Shown: piece by piece, positions 44,545 through 53,091 of the stretch | How positions within the stretch are numbered: position 1 is the stretch's first letter | How the letters are laid out: the number at the start of each line of letters is the position of its first letter | NCBI RefSeq assembly: GCF_009827305.1 | Contig: NZ_WTYJ01000002.1 | Coordinates: 558,001-622,000, forward strand | Reading direction: 5' to 3' | DNA length: 64,000 bases | DNA from: Croceibacterium xixiisoli | Lineage (GTDB): Bacteria; Pseudomonadota; Alphaproteobacteria; Sphingomonadales; Sphingomonadaceae | Made by a program: the position numbers and the translations under genes | The notes under the pieces: model-generated | Seen by the model: only the letters and a program-made list of their open reading frames with translations | Database searches by the model: none | Told to the model about the DNA's origin: nothing

Positions 44545-44590
44545 GATGTGGAAACTAGGGTCCAGGGGCGAACAAGGCAAATTTCAGCGG

Positions 44591-44986
44591 CTAAACCAGC
44601 CCCAACCGCCCCAGTTCACGCACCAGGCGCGGCGGCAGCACATCGCCGGCCAGCTCGCCATCGCCCAGATCGGCCGGAGCATCCGCCTCTTCCAGATAGC
44701 GCCAGCCCTGATGCGCGCGCTTGGCGCGCGGCTGCACCAGGATCAGCTGCGGGGCCAGGCGGATGGTCCAGCGGCCATCCTCGGAACGCTGTTCGAAGCC
44801 GAGGATTTCGCTGCGCGCCACCAGCGCATGTTCGATGATCCAGTAGAGCGAACCACCGATCATTTCTTCATGCCGCTTGGGCAGATAGCGCGTGGTCATA
44901 TGCGCTTCCGTCCCGGATTCCACCCAGCGGCGCAGTTCTTCCACCCCGGCGGAGCGGTAGGCGATCTTGGTCATCGAAAGCGGCAT
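44591..44986 (-). CDS. DUF1489-family protein
   Basis: 131-aa conserved alphaproteobacterial protein of unknown function. Recognised from TRYLPKRHEEMIGGSLYWIIEHALVARSEILGFE and the PRAKRAHQGWRYLEEADAPADL block. Compact, no signal peptide or membrane helix. ATG at 44986 (or 44974). Confidence 0.85.
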   Translation of the reverse strand: MPLSMTKIAYRSAGVEELRRWVESGTEAHMTTRYLPKRHEEMIGGSLYWIIEHALVARSEILGFEQRSEDGRWTIRLAPQLILVQPRAKRAHQGWRYLEEADAPADLGDGELAGDVLPPRLVRELGRLGLV

Positions 44987-45023
44987 TGCCGCCTAGATAG
45001 GGCGGGCCGTGCCTCAAGCAAGT

Positions 45024-45051
45024 GCATGCGGGGCAGCGCTGCCCCGCATGC
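45024..45051 (-). terminator. 28-bp perfect palindrome after the hydrolase gene
   Basis: GCATGCGGGGCAGC followed immediately by its reverse complement, with no spacer. It starts 5 bases after the stop of the minus-strand hydrolase gene. The RNA would form a very stable hairpin, but no T-run follows. Confidence 0.6.
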
Positions 45052-45056
45052 CGATA

Positions 45057-45719
45057 TCAGGCGAGCGCCGCCATCAGCGATGGCGTTGCCTGGTTCACCC
45101 GGCGCTGGGCCTGGGCAGGCTTGGGGCGGCGGCGCTGATCGCGCAGCAATTGTTCCAGCAGCACCTGCCCGAAATGCCAATCGCCAATGCCGGAATCGGC
45201 GTTGATATGCCCGATCGCGCCAGCATAGGCGAAGCGGCTGCCCCAATCGCGGGCCAGCATTTGCGATGTCCGCAGGCGGCAATAATGATCGTCCTCGCTG
45301 GCGGCCAGATAGGACGGGAAGGGCAGAGGATTGCGCGGGCAGGCGCCGAACCGGGCCAGCCGGGGGTCTGCACCCGGGCGATCGACATCCGGCGGCGCGA
45401 CCAGCAGCGCGCCGATCACCGGGTTGCCCTGCTGTTGCTGCTCATATTCCGCCCACCAGGCCACCGCCAGACAGCCGAGGCTGTGCGCGACCAGGATGAT
45501 GGGCCGATTGGCCTGATGGATCGCGAGATTGAGCTTGTTTACCCAGGTGTTGCGATGCGGATCTTCCCACATGCCAAGGTCAACCCGCTGGCAATCATCG
45601 CGCTGGTCTTCCCAGAGCGACTGCCAATGTTTCGGGTTGCTGTTGTTAAGACCGGGTACGATCAAAATCAGCGGCTTTTCCCACAGGCGTTCCTGCTCGA
45701 GCGCAAGATAATGGGCCAT
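45057..45719 (-). CDS. RBBP9/YdeN-family alpha/beta hydrolase
   Basis: 220-aa serine hydrolase of the RBBP9 family: ILIVPGLNNSNPKHWQSLWE, the nucleophile elbow VAHSLGCLAVAWW, and a final GHINADSGIGDW with the catalytic His. ATG at 45719 follows AAGGAGAC at ideal spacing, which rules out the longer TTG frame from 45782. Substrate unknown. Confidence 0.92.
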   Translation of the reverse strand: MAHYLALEQERLWEKPLILIVPGLNNSNPKHWQSLWEDQRDDCQRVDLGMWEDPHRNTWVNKLNLAIHQANRPIILVAHSLGCLAVAWWAEYEQQQQGNPVIGALLVAPPDVDRPGADPRLARFGACPRNPLPFPSYLAASEDDHYCRLRTSQMLARDWGSRFAYAGAIGHINADSGIGDWHFGQVLLEQLLRDQRRRPKPAQAQRRVNQATPSLMAALA

Positions 45720-45786
45720 GATCCGTCTCCTTCGTTCCACAGGGGAAAGTTGACTGGCCGTCCGATGCGAATGGTCCGACAAGAGT

Positions 45787-45814
45787 AAGATAACTCAATT
45801 CAAAAGGTAGACAA
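45787..45814 (-). promoter_or_regulatory. Candidate promoter of the RBBP9-like hydrolase gene
   Basis: On the minus strand, TTGTCT, 16 bases, TATCTT, in a markedly AT-rich stretch about 68 bases upstream of the ATG at 45719. The rest of the gap to mgtE (45815-45969) shows nothing recognisable. Confidence 0.4.
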
Positions 45815-45969
45815 TAGCTTTTTGGTTGGGCTGTGTCGTTTTGGCGACAGTACGCAACAGCATAATCCTGCGTTCAGCTGGGGTTGGGGCACAAAAACGG
45901 CGGAATCAGGGCCGATCAGGCCAGTGAGATCAGGCGGGCCTCAAGCGCGACCACGCGCAGGGCAGACAA

Positions 45970-47382
45970 TCAGCCGGCCAGGCCGAATGCCGCTGCGAGG
46001 CCAAGAAAGGCGAAAAAGCCCATCGAATCGGTAATCATGGTCACGAACACGCTGCTCGCTACAGCCGGATCCTGCTCCATCCGGTCGAACAGCACCGGTA
46101 CAGCAACCCCGGCGATGCCAGCGGTCAGAATATTGATCACCACAGCCAGCGCGATCACCACGCCCAGCATGGGGGTGAAGAATATCGCCGTGGCGATCCC
46201 GATCATCGTGGCGACGGTCATGCTGTTGAGCAGGGCGACACGGATTTCACGCCACAGGATGCGCCTGGTGTTGGATCGGGTCAGCTGATTGGTGGCAATG
46301 GCGCGCACGGTAACGGCCATTGTCTGGGTACCGGCATTGCCACCGATGCTGGCGACGATCGGCATCAACACGGCCAGCGCAACCAGCTTCTCGATCGCCG
46401 CGCCGAAGGCCCAAATGATGAAGCTCGCAATCAGGGCGGTGCCCAGATTGGCGATCAGCCAGCGGACACGCGCCGAAAAGGCATCGCGAATCGGTTCGTT
46501 GATGTCGCCATCGCCGGCACCGCTCAGCAGCAGCGTATCTTCGCCTGCCTCTTCGGAAATGATGTGGACGATGTCATCAACGGTCAGCTGGCCGACCAAC
46601 CGCCCGGCCTCATCGACAACGGCGGCGGAAATCAGCGCATATTTCTGGAACCGCAGCGCCACCTCTTCCTGATCCATCGAGACGGGGATCAGCGTCTGGT
46701 CGCGCTTCATCACATCGGCCAGCGCGATATGGCGCGGGCACCGCAATATCCATGACAGGGCGCAGGTGCCGACCGGGCGATGGGTGTGGTCGACCACAAA
46801 AACTTCCCAGAATTCGGTGGGCAATCCATCGTTGTCACGCAGGTAATCGATCAGATCACCCACGGTCAGATGTTCGGGAACTGCCACCAGTTCCCGCTGC
46901 ATCAGGCGGCCGGCGGTTTCTTCCGGATAAGACAGCGCGCTCTCGATCGCGGCGCGGTCTTCCGGTTCCATTTCCGCCAGCACGGCGGCCTGGTCTTCGG
47001 GCTCGAGATCCTCGAGCATCTGGACCGCGTCATCGGTGTCGAGCTGTTCGGCGATCTCCGCCACCACTTCGGGCGGCAGCGCCTCGATCATGTCGTCGCG
47101 GACATAATCATTCAGCTCCGCGATCACCTCGCCGGTCATCAGATCGGTAATGGCGGCGGCCAGCTGGCGCCGTTCGTCACGCTCCAGCAGTTCGAGAAGA
47201 TCGGCGATGTCCGCCGGGTGCAGCGGTTCGACCAGATCATAGGCACGGGTTTCGTCCCCGTCCTCGATCGCATCGCGCACCGCATCGACGAACGCCGGTT
47301 TCAGCCGGTTTTCGTCATCCAGCTGCCCTTCCTCTTCGGGCAGGGGGCTGTCGATCAGCGTGTCGATGTCCTCTTCGGCCAT
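45970..47382 (-). CDS. mgtE: Magnesium transporter MgtE
   Basis: 470-aa Mg2+ channel. An acidic N domain (ADIADLLELLERDERRQL repeats) and two CBS domains sense cytosolic Mg2+; five C-terminal helices form the pore with SIGGNAGTQTMAVTVRAIAT and the conserved TMITDSMGFFAFLGLA, whose Asp (near 452) lines the path. No M-box riboswitch is visible in the 100-base gap to ppi. ATG at 47382. Confidence 0.96.
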   Translation of the reverse strand: MAEEDIDTLIDSPLPEEEGQLDDENRLKPAFVDAVRDAIEDGDETRAYDLVEPLHPADIADLLELLERDERRQLAAAITDLMTGEVIAELNDYVRDDMIEALPPEVVAEIAEQLDTDDAVQMLEDLEPEDQAAVLAEMEPEDRAAIESALSYPEETAGRLMQRELVAVPEHLTVGDLIDYLRDNDGLPTEFWEVFVVDHTHRPVGTCALSWILRCPRHIALADVMKRDQTLIPVSMDQEEVALRFQKYALISAAVVDEAGRLVGQLTVDDIVHIISEEAGEDTLLLSGAGDGDINEPIRDAFSARVRWLIANLGTALIASFIIWAFGAAIEKLVALAVLMPIVASIGGNAGTQTMAVTVRAIATNQLTRSNTRRILWREIRVALLNSMTVATMIGIATAIFFTPMLGVVIALAVVINILTAGIAGVAVPVLFDRMEQDPAVASSVFVTMITDSMGFFAFLGLAAAFGLAG

Positions 47383-47482
47383 GACGCGCTCCTATGCTTG
47401 TGCAGCGCAAAATCAAGCGCGCGGGTGACAATTGCCGCCACGGCCTTATATCGACGCCCAGTTTTAAAAGGAGAAGACTGTC

Positions 47483-47947
47483 ATGGCCGATGAAACGCTG
47501 ACCCTCACTCTGGACAATGGCGATGGGAATGGCGGCGATGTGGTCATCAAGCTGCGTCCTGATCTCGCACCGGGCCACGTTGCACGCATCACCGAGCTGG
47601 CCAAGGAAGGCTTTTACGACGGCGTGGTGTTCCACCGCGTGATCCCGGGCTTCATGGCCCAGGGTGGCGACCCGACCGGTACCGGCATGGGTGGCAGCGA
47701 CAAAGCTGACCTGAAGGCTGAATTCAACGCTGAACCGCATGTTCGCGGCGTGTGCTCGATGGCCCGCACCCAAGTGCCGGACAGCGCCAACAGCCAGTTC
47801 TTCATCGTGTTCGACGATGCGACCTTCCTCGACCGCCAGTACACGGTATGGGGCCAAGTGCAGAGCGGCATGGAATTCGTCGACGCACTGCCTAAGGGCG
47901 AACCGCCGCGCCAGCCGGGCAAGATCGTCAAAGCGACTGTCGCCTGA
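47483..47947 (+). CDS. Cyclophilin-type peptidyl-prolyl isomerase
   Basis: 154-aa cytoplasmic cyclophilin without signal peptide. The catalytic set is visible: FHRVIPGFMAQGGDPTGTG (active Arg), CSMARTQVPDSANSQFFIVFDD and FLDRQYTVWGQV. It catalyses cis-trans isomerisation of proline bonds. AAAAGGAGAAG gives a strong ribosome binding site, and a good terminator follows, so it is a single-gene unit. Confidence 0.96.
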   Translation: MADETLTLTLDNGDGNGGDVVIKLRPDLAPGHVARITELAKEGFYDGVVFHRVIPGFMAQGGDPTGTGMGGSDKADLKAEFNAEPHVRGVCSMARTQVPDSANSQFFIVFDDATFLDRQYTVWGQVQSGMEFVDALPKGEPPRQPGKIVKATVA

Positions 47948-47965
47948 TCTGACGAACGGAAGTGG

Positions 47966-47997
47966 AAAGGGGTGCTGCGGCGCCCCTTTCTTTTTTT
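47966..47997 (+). terminator. Rho-independent terminator after the cyclophilin gene
   Basis: Stem AAAGGGGTGC / GCGCCCCTTT (one G-T pair), four-base loop, then C and seven T. It closes the cyclophilin transcript. Confidence 0.92.
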
Positions 47998-48020
47998 GGG
48001 CGAAGGGGGAACGCGCCCCT

Positions 48021-48563
48021 TCAGATGAGGGGCAGCCGGTCCCGCACGAAGCCGGCCCTCCTGGCCACCGATGCCAGCGGCAGCGGAACCAGCTCATAGC
48101 CCAGCTTTCCATAGACGCCCATCATCGCCCGATGTGTGGCCTCCGCCTCGGCCGGGCTCTGCTTGCGTTCCGCATCCTGGGCGAAGATTTCCGGCCAGAA
48201 AGGCGCGATGAACACGCGCGGATGGTAACGGAAATGCCCCGCTGCACGCCACAAATGGGCCGGCACCGCCAGGCCGCAAAGCTGCAGATAGCCGATCACA
48301 TCCGGAATGCCCCGGTCGAACAGCACCGGGCCGGTATGCTGTTCCGCTTCATGCCAGGATCGCAATTCCCACCCCAGCATCTGCGCAGCGAAGGCTTCGC
48401 GATCGATCCAGGGCAGGGCGGATCCGCCAATCGCCACTTGATCGCGGATGATCGCCCGCCCTGCCTCCGGCATGCAGGCCAAACCCTGATCGGCCAATGC
48501 CTCAAGCAGGCTCGTCTTGCCCGAACCCGGCCCGCCGGTAACGATAGTATAGCGCTTGCTCAC
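48021..48563 (-). CDS. AAA_28-type ATPase
   Basis: 180-aa P-loop protein. Walker A is TGGPGSGKTS near residues 8-17, followed by LLEALADQGLACMPEAGRAIIRDQ and PVLFDRGIPDVIGYL (Walker B region). It belongs to the small AAA_28 group of unknown biochemistry, related in appearance to NadR-like kinases. GTG at 48563 overlaps the PepSY stop (GTGA), so translation is coupled. A role linked to the PepSY protein is inferred. Confidence 0.85.
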   Translation of the reverse strand: MSKRYTIVTGGPGSGKTSLLEALADQGLACMPEAGRAIIRDQVAIGGSALPWIDREAFAAQMLGWELRSWHEAEQHTGPVLFDRGIPDVIGYLQLCGLAVPAHLWRAAGHFRYHPRVFIAPFWPEIFAQDAERKQSPAEAEATHRAMMGVYGKLGYELVPLPLASVARRAGFVRDRLPLI

Positions 48564-49489
48564 GGCTGTTCTTCCATCTGCCCAGCCTGCGGTTCTGCCT
48601 GCCTGCGCCGCCGGGCCCGCGTCAAGCGCCCGCGCAGCCACAGCCATATGCCGGAAAGCGCCAGAAACGTCGGAGCCAGCGCCAGCACCGCCCACAGGGC
48701 CTTGAACCCTTCTCCGCACAGGTCGGCCTCACAACCCGAAATGCGTCCGCCGAACCGGCCGAAATGGGCATAGGCCAACCAGTAGGAGATCGTGTCCCCG
48801 GTCCGCTCCACAGGGTTGGCCTCATCGAAGGGTTCGAAATGATCGACCAGCGCGGCCATCACCTCGGGCCAGGCCAGATGCAGCCCGGTGATCGCCCACA
48901 TCAGCACGAATGCGCCGGACCAGATCCCGATCGTCCGATGCTGCCGCCGCAGCCAGCCGGTGAAGCGGCCCCGTTTGGCCTTCACTGGCGCGACCTCCCG
49001 GGCCCGTTTGCGCGGGCGCCAGGTCAGCATGCCTGTCAGCACCAGGAAGATGAACGCCAGCGCCAAGGCCCCGTTTACAACCCGCCCGCTGTCGCCACCG
49101 ATCAGTTCGCGATGCAGTTCCAATGCAAAGCTTGTCAGTCGGAAACCCAGCGGCAGAGCAGGGCGCATGGGTGCGCCAGTGTAGGGATCGAACAGATAGC
49201 CGCGCATCGCATCGCCGCTGTTCAGCGCGATCTCCACCGCATGATCGGGCCGCTTGCCCCGCCAGATTTCCGCCGCCTGCTCACCGGGGAAGGCGCGGGC
49301 GGCATGGCGACGCAGCTCGTCATCGGACAAGGGCCGGGCGCCGACCTCCACGATCAGCGGCTGCGGCTCGAAATGGCGATAGAGCTCCGGCCGATAGACG
49401 AGCACCGACCCCGTCAGGCAGATCATCGCCACATAGCCGAACAGCGCGATCCCGATCCAGCGATGCAGCCTGGTCAGCAGCCGGCGCAT
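48560..49489 (-). CDS. PepSY-associated membrane (PiuB-like) protein
   Basis: 309-aa protein of the PepSY_TM family: an N-terminal helix (RLHRWIGIALFGYVAMICLTGSVLVYRPEL), a PepSY-type periplasmic segment, and helices around LALAFIFLVLTGMLTWRPRKR and HRTIGIWSGAFVLMWAITGLHLAWPE. Conserved histidines may bind haem. Such proteins occur in siderophore-uptake loci and may reduce ferric chelates. A Cys pair (GCEADLCGEG) near the end is notable. ATG at 49489 is preferred; no good ribosome binding site. Confidence 0.85.
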   Translation of the reverse strand: MRRLLTRLHRWIGIALFGYVAMICLTGSVLVYRPELYRHFEPQPLIVEVGARPLSDDELRRHAARAFPGEQAAEIWRGKRPDHAVEIALNSGDAMRGYLFDPYTGAPMRPALPLGFRLTSFALELHRELIGGDSGRVVNGALALAFIFLVLTGMLTWRPRKRAREVAPVKAKRGRFTGWLRRQHRTIGIWSGAFVLMWAITGLHLAWPEVMAALVDHFEPFDEANPVERTGDTISYWLAYAHFGRFGGRISGCEADLCGEGFKALWAVLALAPTFLALSGIWLWLRGRLTRARRRRQAEPQAGQMEEQP

Positions 49490-49497
49490 AGGGGGAA

Positions 49498-50376
49498 TTA
49501 CATCCCCGCGCCCAGCAGCCAGTCGTGGAATATCCTCACCGCGCGGGTTTCCAGATCCACCGGCCGGCAGACGAACCAATAGCTGTATGGGCTGGCGATC
49601 GGCAGATCGTACAGCTTTGCCAGGCGCGGATCGTTGTTCCGCTTGATATGGTCGTCATGCATGATGGCGACGCCCAGGCCCTGCGCGGCTGCTTCCAGGA
49701 TCAGCTGGCCGGAATCGTAATGATCGACGGCATTGGGATGCAGCGCTTCGAGGCCAAGCGCCTTTTTCCACGCATCGAAGCTCTGCGGCATGTCGGTGTG
49801 GATCAGGAAGGTCTGCTGTTCCAATTCCTTGATGCCCGGTGTCGGGCCCAGCTTTTCTGCCAGCCGCACATTGCAGATCGCGTGCACGGTATTCTGATCC
49901 AGCTGGACCATGTGATAATTGGGTGAAGGCTCGGTCGTCAGCAGGATCGCCGCATCCAGCGTATCGCCCACACGGTCGATCAGATGTGGGCCCGTGTCGA
50001 TGTCGATATGCAGCCGCGGGTGCAATTCGCGCAATTCGGGCAGCTTGGGGAACAGCCGCTGCGTGCCGAACAGCGGCAGCACGCCCAGCCGCAGGCGCAG
50101 CAATTGCAGATTTTCGGACTGCGCCTCCACCGCAACTGCCAGCGATTCGAGATGCGGCGCCACCGCATCATAGAAGGCGCGCCCTTCATCAGTCAGACGC
50201 ATGGCCTGGCCGGTCCGGGAAAACATCTTCTTGCCGGTGAAATCTTCCAGATTGCCGATCCGGCGCGACAGTGCCGAAGGACTGAGGCTCAGCTCTTCGG
50301 CAGCAGCGCGCGCAGATCCCAGCCGCACGACACGGATGAACGCTTCAAGCGCACGAAGGGGAGGGAGGCGACGCAC
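49498..50376 (-). CDS. LysR-family regulator, GcvA-like
   Basis: 292-aa LysR protein: N-terminal helix-turn-helix (LRALEAFIRVVRLGSARAAAEELSLSPSALSRRIGNLEDFTG) and a periplasmic-binding-like effector domain. It starts with GTG at 50376. The next gene, PepSY, begins 8 bases after its stop on the same strand, so regulator, PepSY protein and ATPase form a likely operon. The effector is unknown. Confidence 0.9.
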   Translation of the reverse strand: MRRLPPLRALEAFIRVVRLGSARAAAEELSLSPSALSRRIGNLEDFTGKKMFSRTGQAMRLTDEGRAFYDAVAPHLESLAVAVEAQSENLQLLRLRLGVLPLFGTQRLFPKLPELRELHPRLHIDIDTGPHLIDRVGDTLDAAILLTTEPSPNYHMVQLDQNTVHAICNVRLAEKLGPTPGIKELEQQTFLIHTDMPQSFDAWKKALGLEALHPNAVDHYDSGQLILEAAAQGLGVAIMHDDHIKRNNDPRLAKLYDLPIASPYSYWFVCRPVDLETRAVRIFHDWLLGAGM

Positions 50377-50458
50377 GGAGCGGAATGTTCACATTTCTGC
50401 AATTGTGTCGAGCCTGAAACACAGTTTTTACGCTACTTCGATGCAAATTTCGCAAGAG

Positions 50459-51394
50459 TCAGCTATCCGCGTCCTGGCTTTCGGCGCTTGCGCGGGGTTC
50501 GTGCAGTCGCAGGCGTGTCACATGCGTGGCGTCGCCGGCGGTCACTTCGATCTGCCAGCCGCTGGCATGGTCCAACACCGCACCCGGTTCGGGCACATGG
50601 CCCGCCAGCACGAAGGCCAGCCCGCCCAGCGTGTCTACCGATTCTTCCACCTCGGCCAGCCGCACATCACCCACGCGGGCGGCAACATCGTCCAGCTCGG
50701 CCCGGGCATCGACTTCCCAGGAGCCATCATCCAGCAGCACGATCAGATCGACCGGGGCATCGTCATGCTCATCCTCGATATCGCCGACAATTTCCTCGAC
50801 CAGATCCTCGATCGTGATGATACCGTCGGTGCCGGAAAATTCATCCACCACAATTGCCAGATGCGTCCGCCGGGCGCGCATATCTGCCAGCACATCCAGC
50901 GCGCCGCGCGCCTGCGGCACATAGAGCGGCTGACGCATCAGCGTGGTCCAGTCGTCGGGGCGCTCGCCCCGCGCCAGAAAGGGGAAGATATCCTTGATGT
51001 GCATCATGCCCTGCACATCGTCGAGCGTGTCCAGATAGATCGGCAGGCGAGAATGGCCGTGTTCGGCAAATTGCGCCACCAGATCATCCCAACTGGCGCT
51101 GGTCGGCACGGCAATGATCTCGCTGCGGGGGATGGCCACATCGTCCGCATCCAGGCCGCTGAACTGCAGCAGATTGCGCAGCATGGTCAGCTCGATCGGG
51201 GACAGATCGCCATTGCCGGCACGGGTGCCGCCATTGCTGCGTTCTTCCTCGTGCTCGTCTATGGCTTCCTTGATCTGTTCGCGCAGCGACGTGTCGCTGC
51301 CTTCATCAAAGAACCGGCGGATGCTGTGCCACAATCCGCCTTTACTGTCCGCGTCTCCGCTGTTGGAGTCGTCCGGTCTGGAACCCTCGGGCAT
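50459..51394 (-). CDS. corC: CorC/HlyC-family CBS domain protein (YbeX)
   Basis: 311-aa protein without the DUF21 membrane part. Two CBS domains (DVAIPRSEIIAVPTSASWDDLVAQFAEHGHSRLPIYLD; HLAIVVDEFSGTDGIITIEDLVEEIVGDIEDEHD) are followed by the CorC_HlyC domain. YbeX/CorC is linked to magnesium/cobalt efflux and ribosome metabolism. It follows ybeY by 18 bases, as in the classic miaB-phoH-ybeY-ybeX order. Confidence 0.94.
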   Translation of the reverse strand: MPEGSRPDDSNSGDADSKGGLWHSIRRFFDEGSDTSLREQIKEAIDEHEEERSNGGTRAGNGDLSPIELTMLRNLLQFSGLDADDVAIPRSEIIAVPTSASWDDLVAQFAEHGHSRLPIYLDTLDDVQGMMHIKDIFPFLARGERPDDWTTLMRQPLYVPQARGALDVLADMRARRTHLAIVVDEFSGTDGIITIEDLVEEIVGDIEDEHDDAPVDLIVLLDDGSWEVDARAELDDVAARVGDVRLAEVEESVDTLGGLAFVLAGHVPEPGAVLDHASGWQIEVTAGDATHVTRLRLHEPRASAESQDADS

Positions 51395-51412
51395 TGCCCT
51401 GATATTCTCCTG

Positions 51413-51925
51413 CTATTGGTCCTGCGGTTCATATGGGTCCGCGATTCCGATTATGGCAAGCGCCTTTGTTTCCAGCGCTTCCATGGCATCGGCATCCGCT
51501 GCGGATGTTTCATGATCATGACCGGCCAGATGCAGCAGCCCGTGCACGATCAGATGGGCCGCATGGTGTTCCAGCGGCACCAATTTTTCCGCCGCTTCGC
51601 GTGCGCAGGTCTCGAAGGCGAGGGCAATGTCGCCGAACAGTTCCGGTGGCCCCTCAGCCGCCAGATCCTGCACCTCTTCGGCGGTGAGCATGGGAAAGGA
51701 CAGCACATTGGTGGGCTTGTCACGGTCGCGCCACTCACGGTTCAGCGTGTGGACTTCCGCGTCGCTTGTGAACAGCAGGCTGGCCGAAAGGCGCGGATTG
51801 GCCAGTTCCGGCGCCACCCGCGCCAGCGCTTCGGCGGCCCGGGTGGCGAGATCTTCCCAGGCGCCTTCAGGCCAGGGATCTTCGATGTCGATTTCCAGTT
51901 CGATGCAGGCAATCTCTTCAGTCAT
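51413..51925 (-). CDS. ybeY: Endoribonuclease / rRNA maturation factor YbeY
   Basis: 170-aa zinc endoribonuclease for 16S rRNA 3' maturation and ribosome quality control. The zinc motif HGLLHLAGHDH gives His128, His132 and His138, and NREWRDRDKPTNVLSFP is the family block. It starts 9 bases after phoH. Confidence 0.96.
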   Translation of the reverse strand: MTEEIACIELEIDIEDPWPEGAWEDLATRAAEALARVAPELANPRLSASLLFTSDAEVHTLNREWRDRDKPTNVLSFPMLTAEEVQDLAAEGPPELFGDIALAFETCAREAAEKLVPLEHHAAHLIVHGLLHLAGHDHETSAADADAMEALETKALAIIGIADPYEPQDQ

Positions 51926-51934
51926 GCCGCGCGC

Positions 51935-52969
51935 CTATACTGTCGGGCCTTCATAAGCTTCAACAATCCGCCCGACGATCGGATGGCGGACGACGTCTGC
52001 CGCAGAAAACCGCACCACGCCGATCCCTTCGACGCCTTCGAGCCGGTCGACCGCATCGGCCAGGCCGCTCATCCGGTCGCCGCCGGGAATATCGACCTGG
52101 CGGGGATCGCCGCACACGACCATGCGGCTGTTTTGGCCGAATCGGGTCAGGAACATCTTCATCTGTTCGCGCGTGGTGTTCTGCGCTTCATCCAGGATCA
52201 CAAAGGCATCAGCCAGCGTGCGCCCGCGCATGAAGGCGATCGGCGCCACTTCGATTTCGCCGCTGGCCAGCCGCCGTTCCACCTGTTCGGGCGGCATGCA
52301 GTCATACAGCGCATCATATAGCGGGCGGAGATAGGGATCGACCTTCTCCTTCATGTCACCAGGCAGGAAACCCAGCTTTTCGCCAGCCTCCACCGCCGGG
52401 CGGGAAAGAATCAGCCGCTGTACGCTGCCGGTGATCAGCTGGGCGACAGCCTGGGCCACGGCCACATAGGTCTTGCCGGTACCAGCTGGCCCCAGCGCGA
52501 AGATCAGTTCCCGGCTGGTCAGCTGGCGCATGTATTCCGCCTGCATCGCGGTGCGCGGGGCAATGGTCTTGCGCCGGGTGCGGATCATGATCGGCGGTCC
52601 TTTGGCGTCGCCGGTGATGATCCCTTCCAGGGTCGGTTCATTGGTGCGGGAAATCAGCGCGTCGATCGCGCCCGAATCCAGCTGCTCACCGGCCTGCAGC
52701 TTTTCATGCATGGCGATCAGAACCTGGCGCGCGCGCGACACGCCATCCTCCAGGCCTTCGATCACCGCCTTGTTGCCACGCGCAGCAATGAACACGCCCA
52801 GCCGGTTTTCGATCTGCACCAGATTCGCGTCGAATTCCCCGAACAGCGCGCCCATCACCATGGGCTCTTCGAAATCGACCTCTGCACGGGCGCGGCGGGC
52901 GCCATCGCGGCGGTCTTCGGGATGGGCGAGGGCCGAGTGATTCTCGGGCCGGGGGGGTTTTCGGGCCAT
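51935..52969 (-). CDS. phoH: PhoH-family ATPase (YbeZ)
   Basis: 344-aa P-loop protein with Walker A ALGPAGTGKTYVA, the PhoH blocks ILSRPAVEAGEKLGFLPGDMKEKVDPYLRPLYDAL and the Walker B FVILDEAQNTT, plus a KH-like N-terminal part (GEFDANLVQIENRLGVFIAARGN). It is the partner of YbeY in RNA processing. AAGGAG precedes the ATG at 52969. A 122-base gap separates it from miaB. Confidence 0.95.
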   Translation of the reverse strand: MARKPPRPENHSALAHPEDRRDGARRARAEVDFEEPMVMGALFGEFDANLVQIENRLGVFIAARGNKAVIEGLEDGVSRARQVLIAMHEKLQAGEQLDSGAIDALISRTNEPTLEGIITGDAKGPPIMIRTRRKTIAPRTAMQAEYMRQLTSRELIFALGPAGTGKTYVAVAQAVAQLITGSVQRLILSRPAVEAGEKLGFLPGDMKEKVDPYLRPLYDALYDCMPPEQVERRLASGEIEVAPIAFMRGRTLADAFVILDEAQNTTREQMKMFLTRFGQNSRMVVCGDPRQVDIPGGDRMSGLADAVDRLEGVEGIGVVRFSAADVVRHPIVGRIVEAYEGPTV

Positions 52970-53091
52970 GCGCTCCTTTCAACGATGCTGCGAAGATAAA
53001 GTGCCGCGCCCGTGTGACAAGAGATCGAAAAATCATTCCCGGTGGATATTCATCCACGCTGGGCAGAACTGGCCTGATTGCAAGGTACCGA

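Noticed and set aside
47383-47482. Possible M-box magnesium riboswitch upstream of mgtE.
   Set aside because: Only 100 bases separate mgtE from the divergent cyclophilin gene, and none of the M-box elements could be seen.
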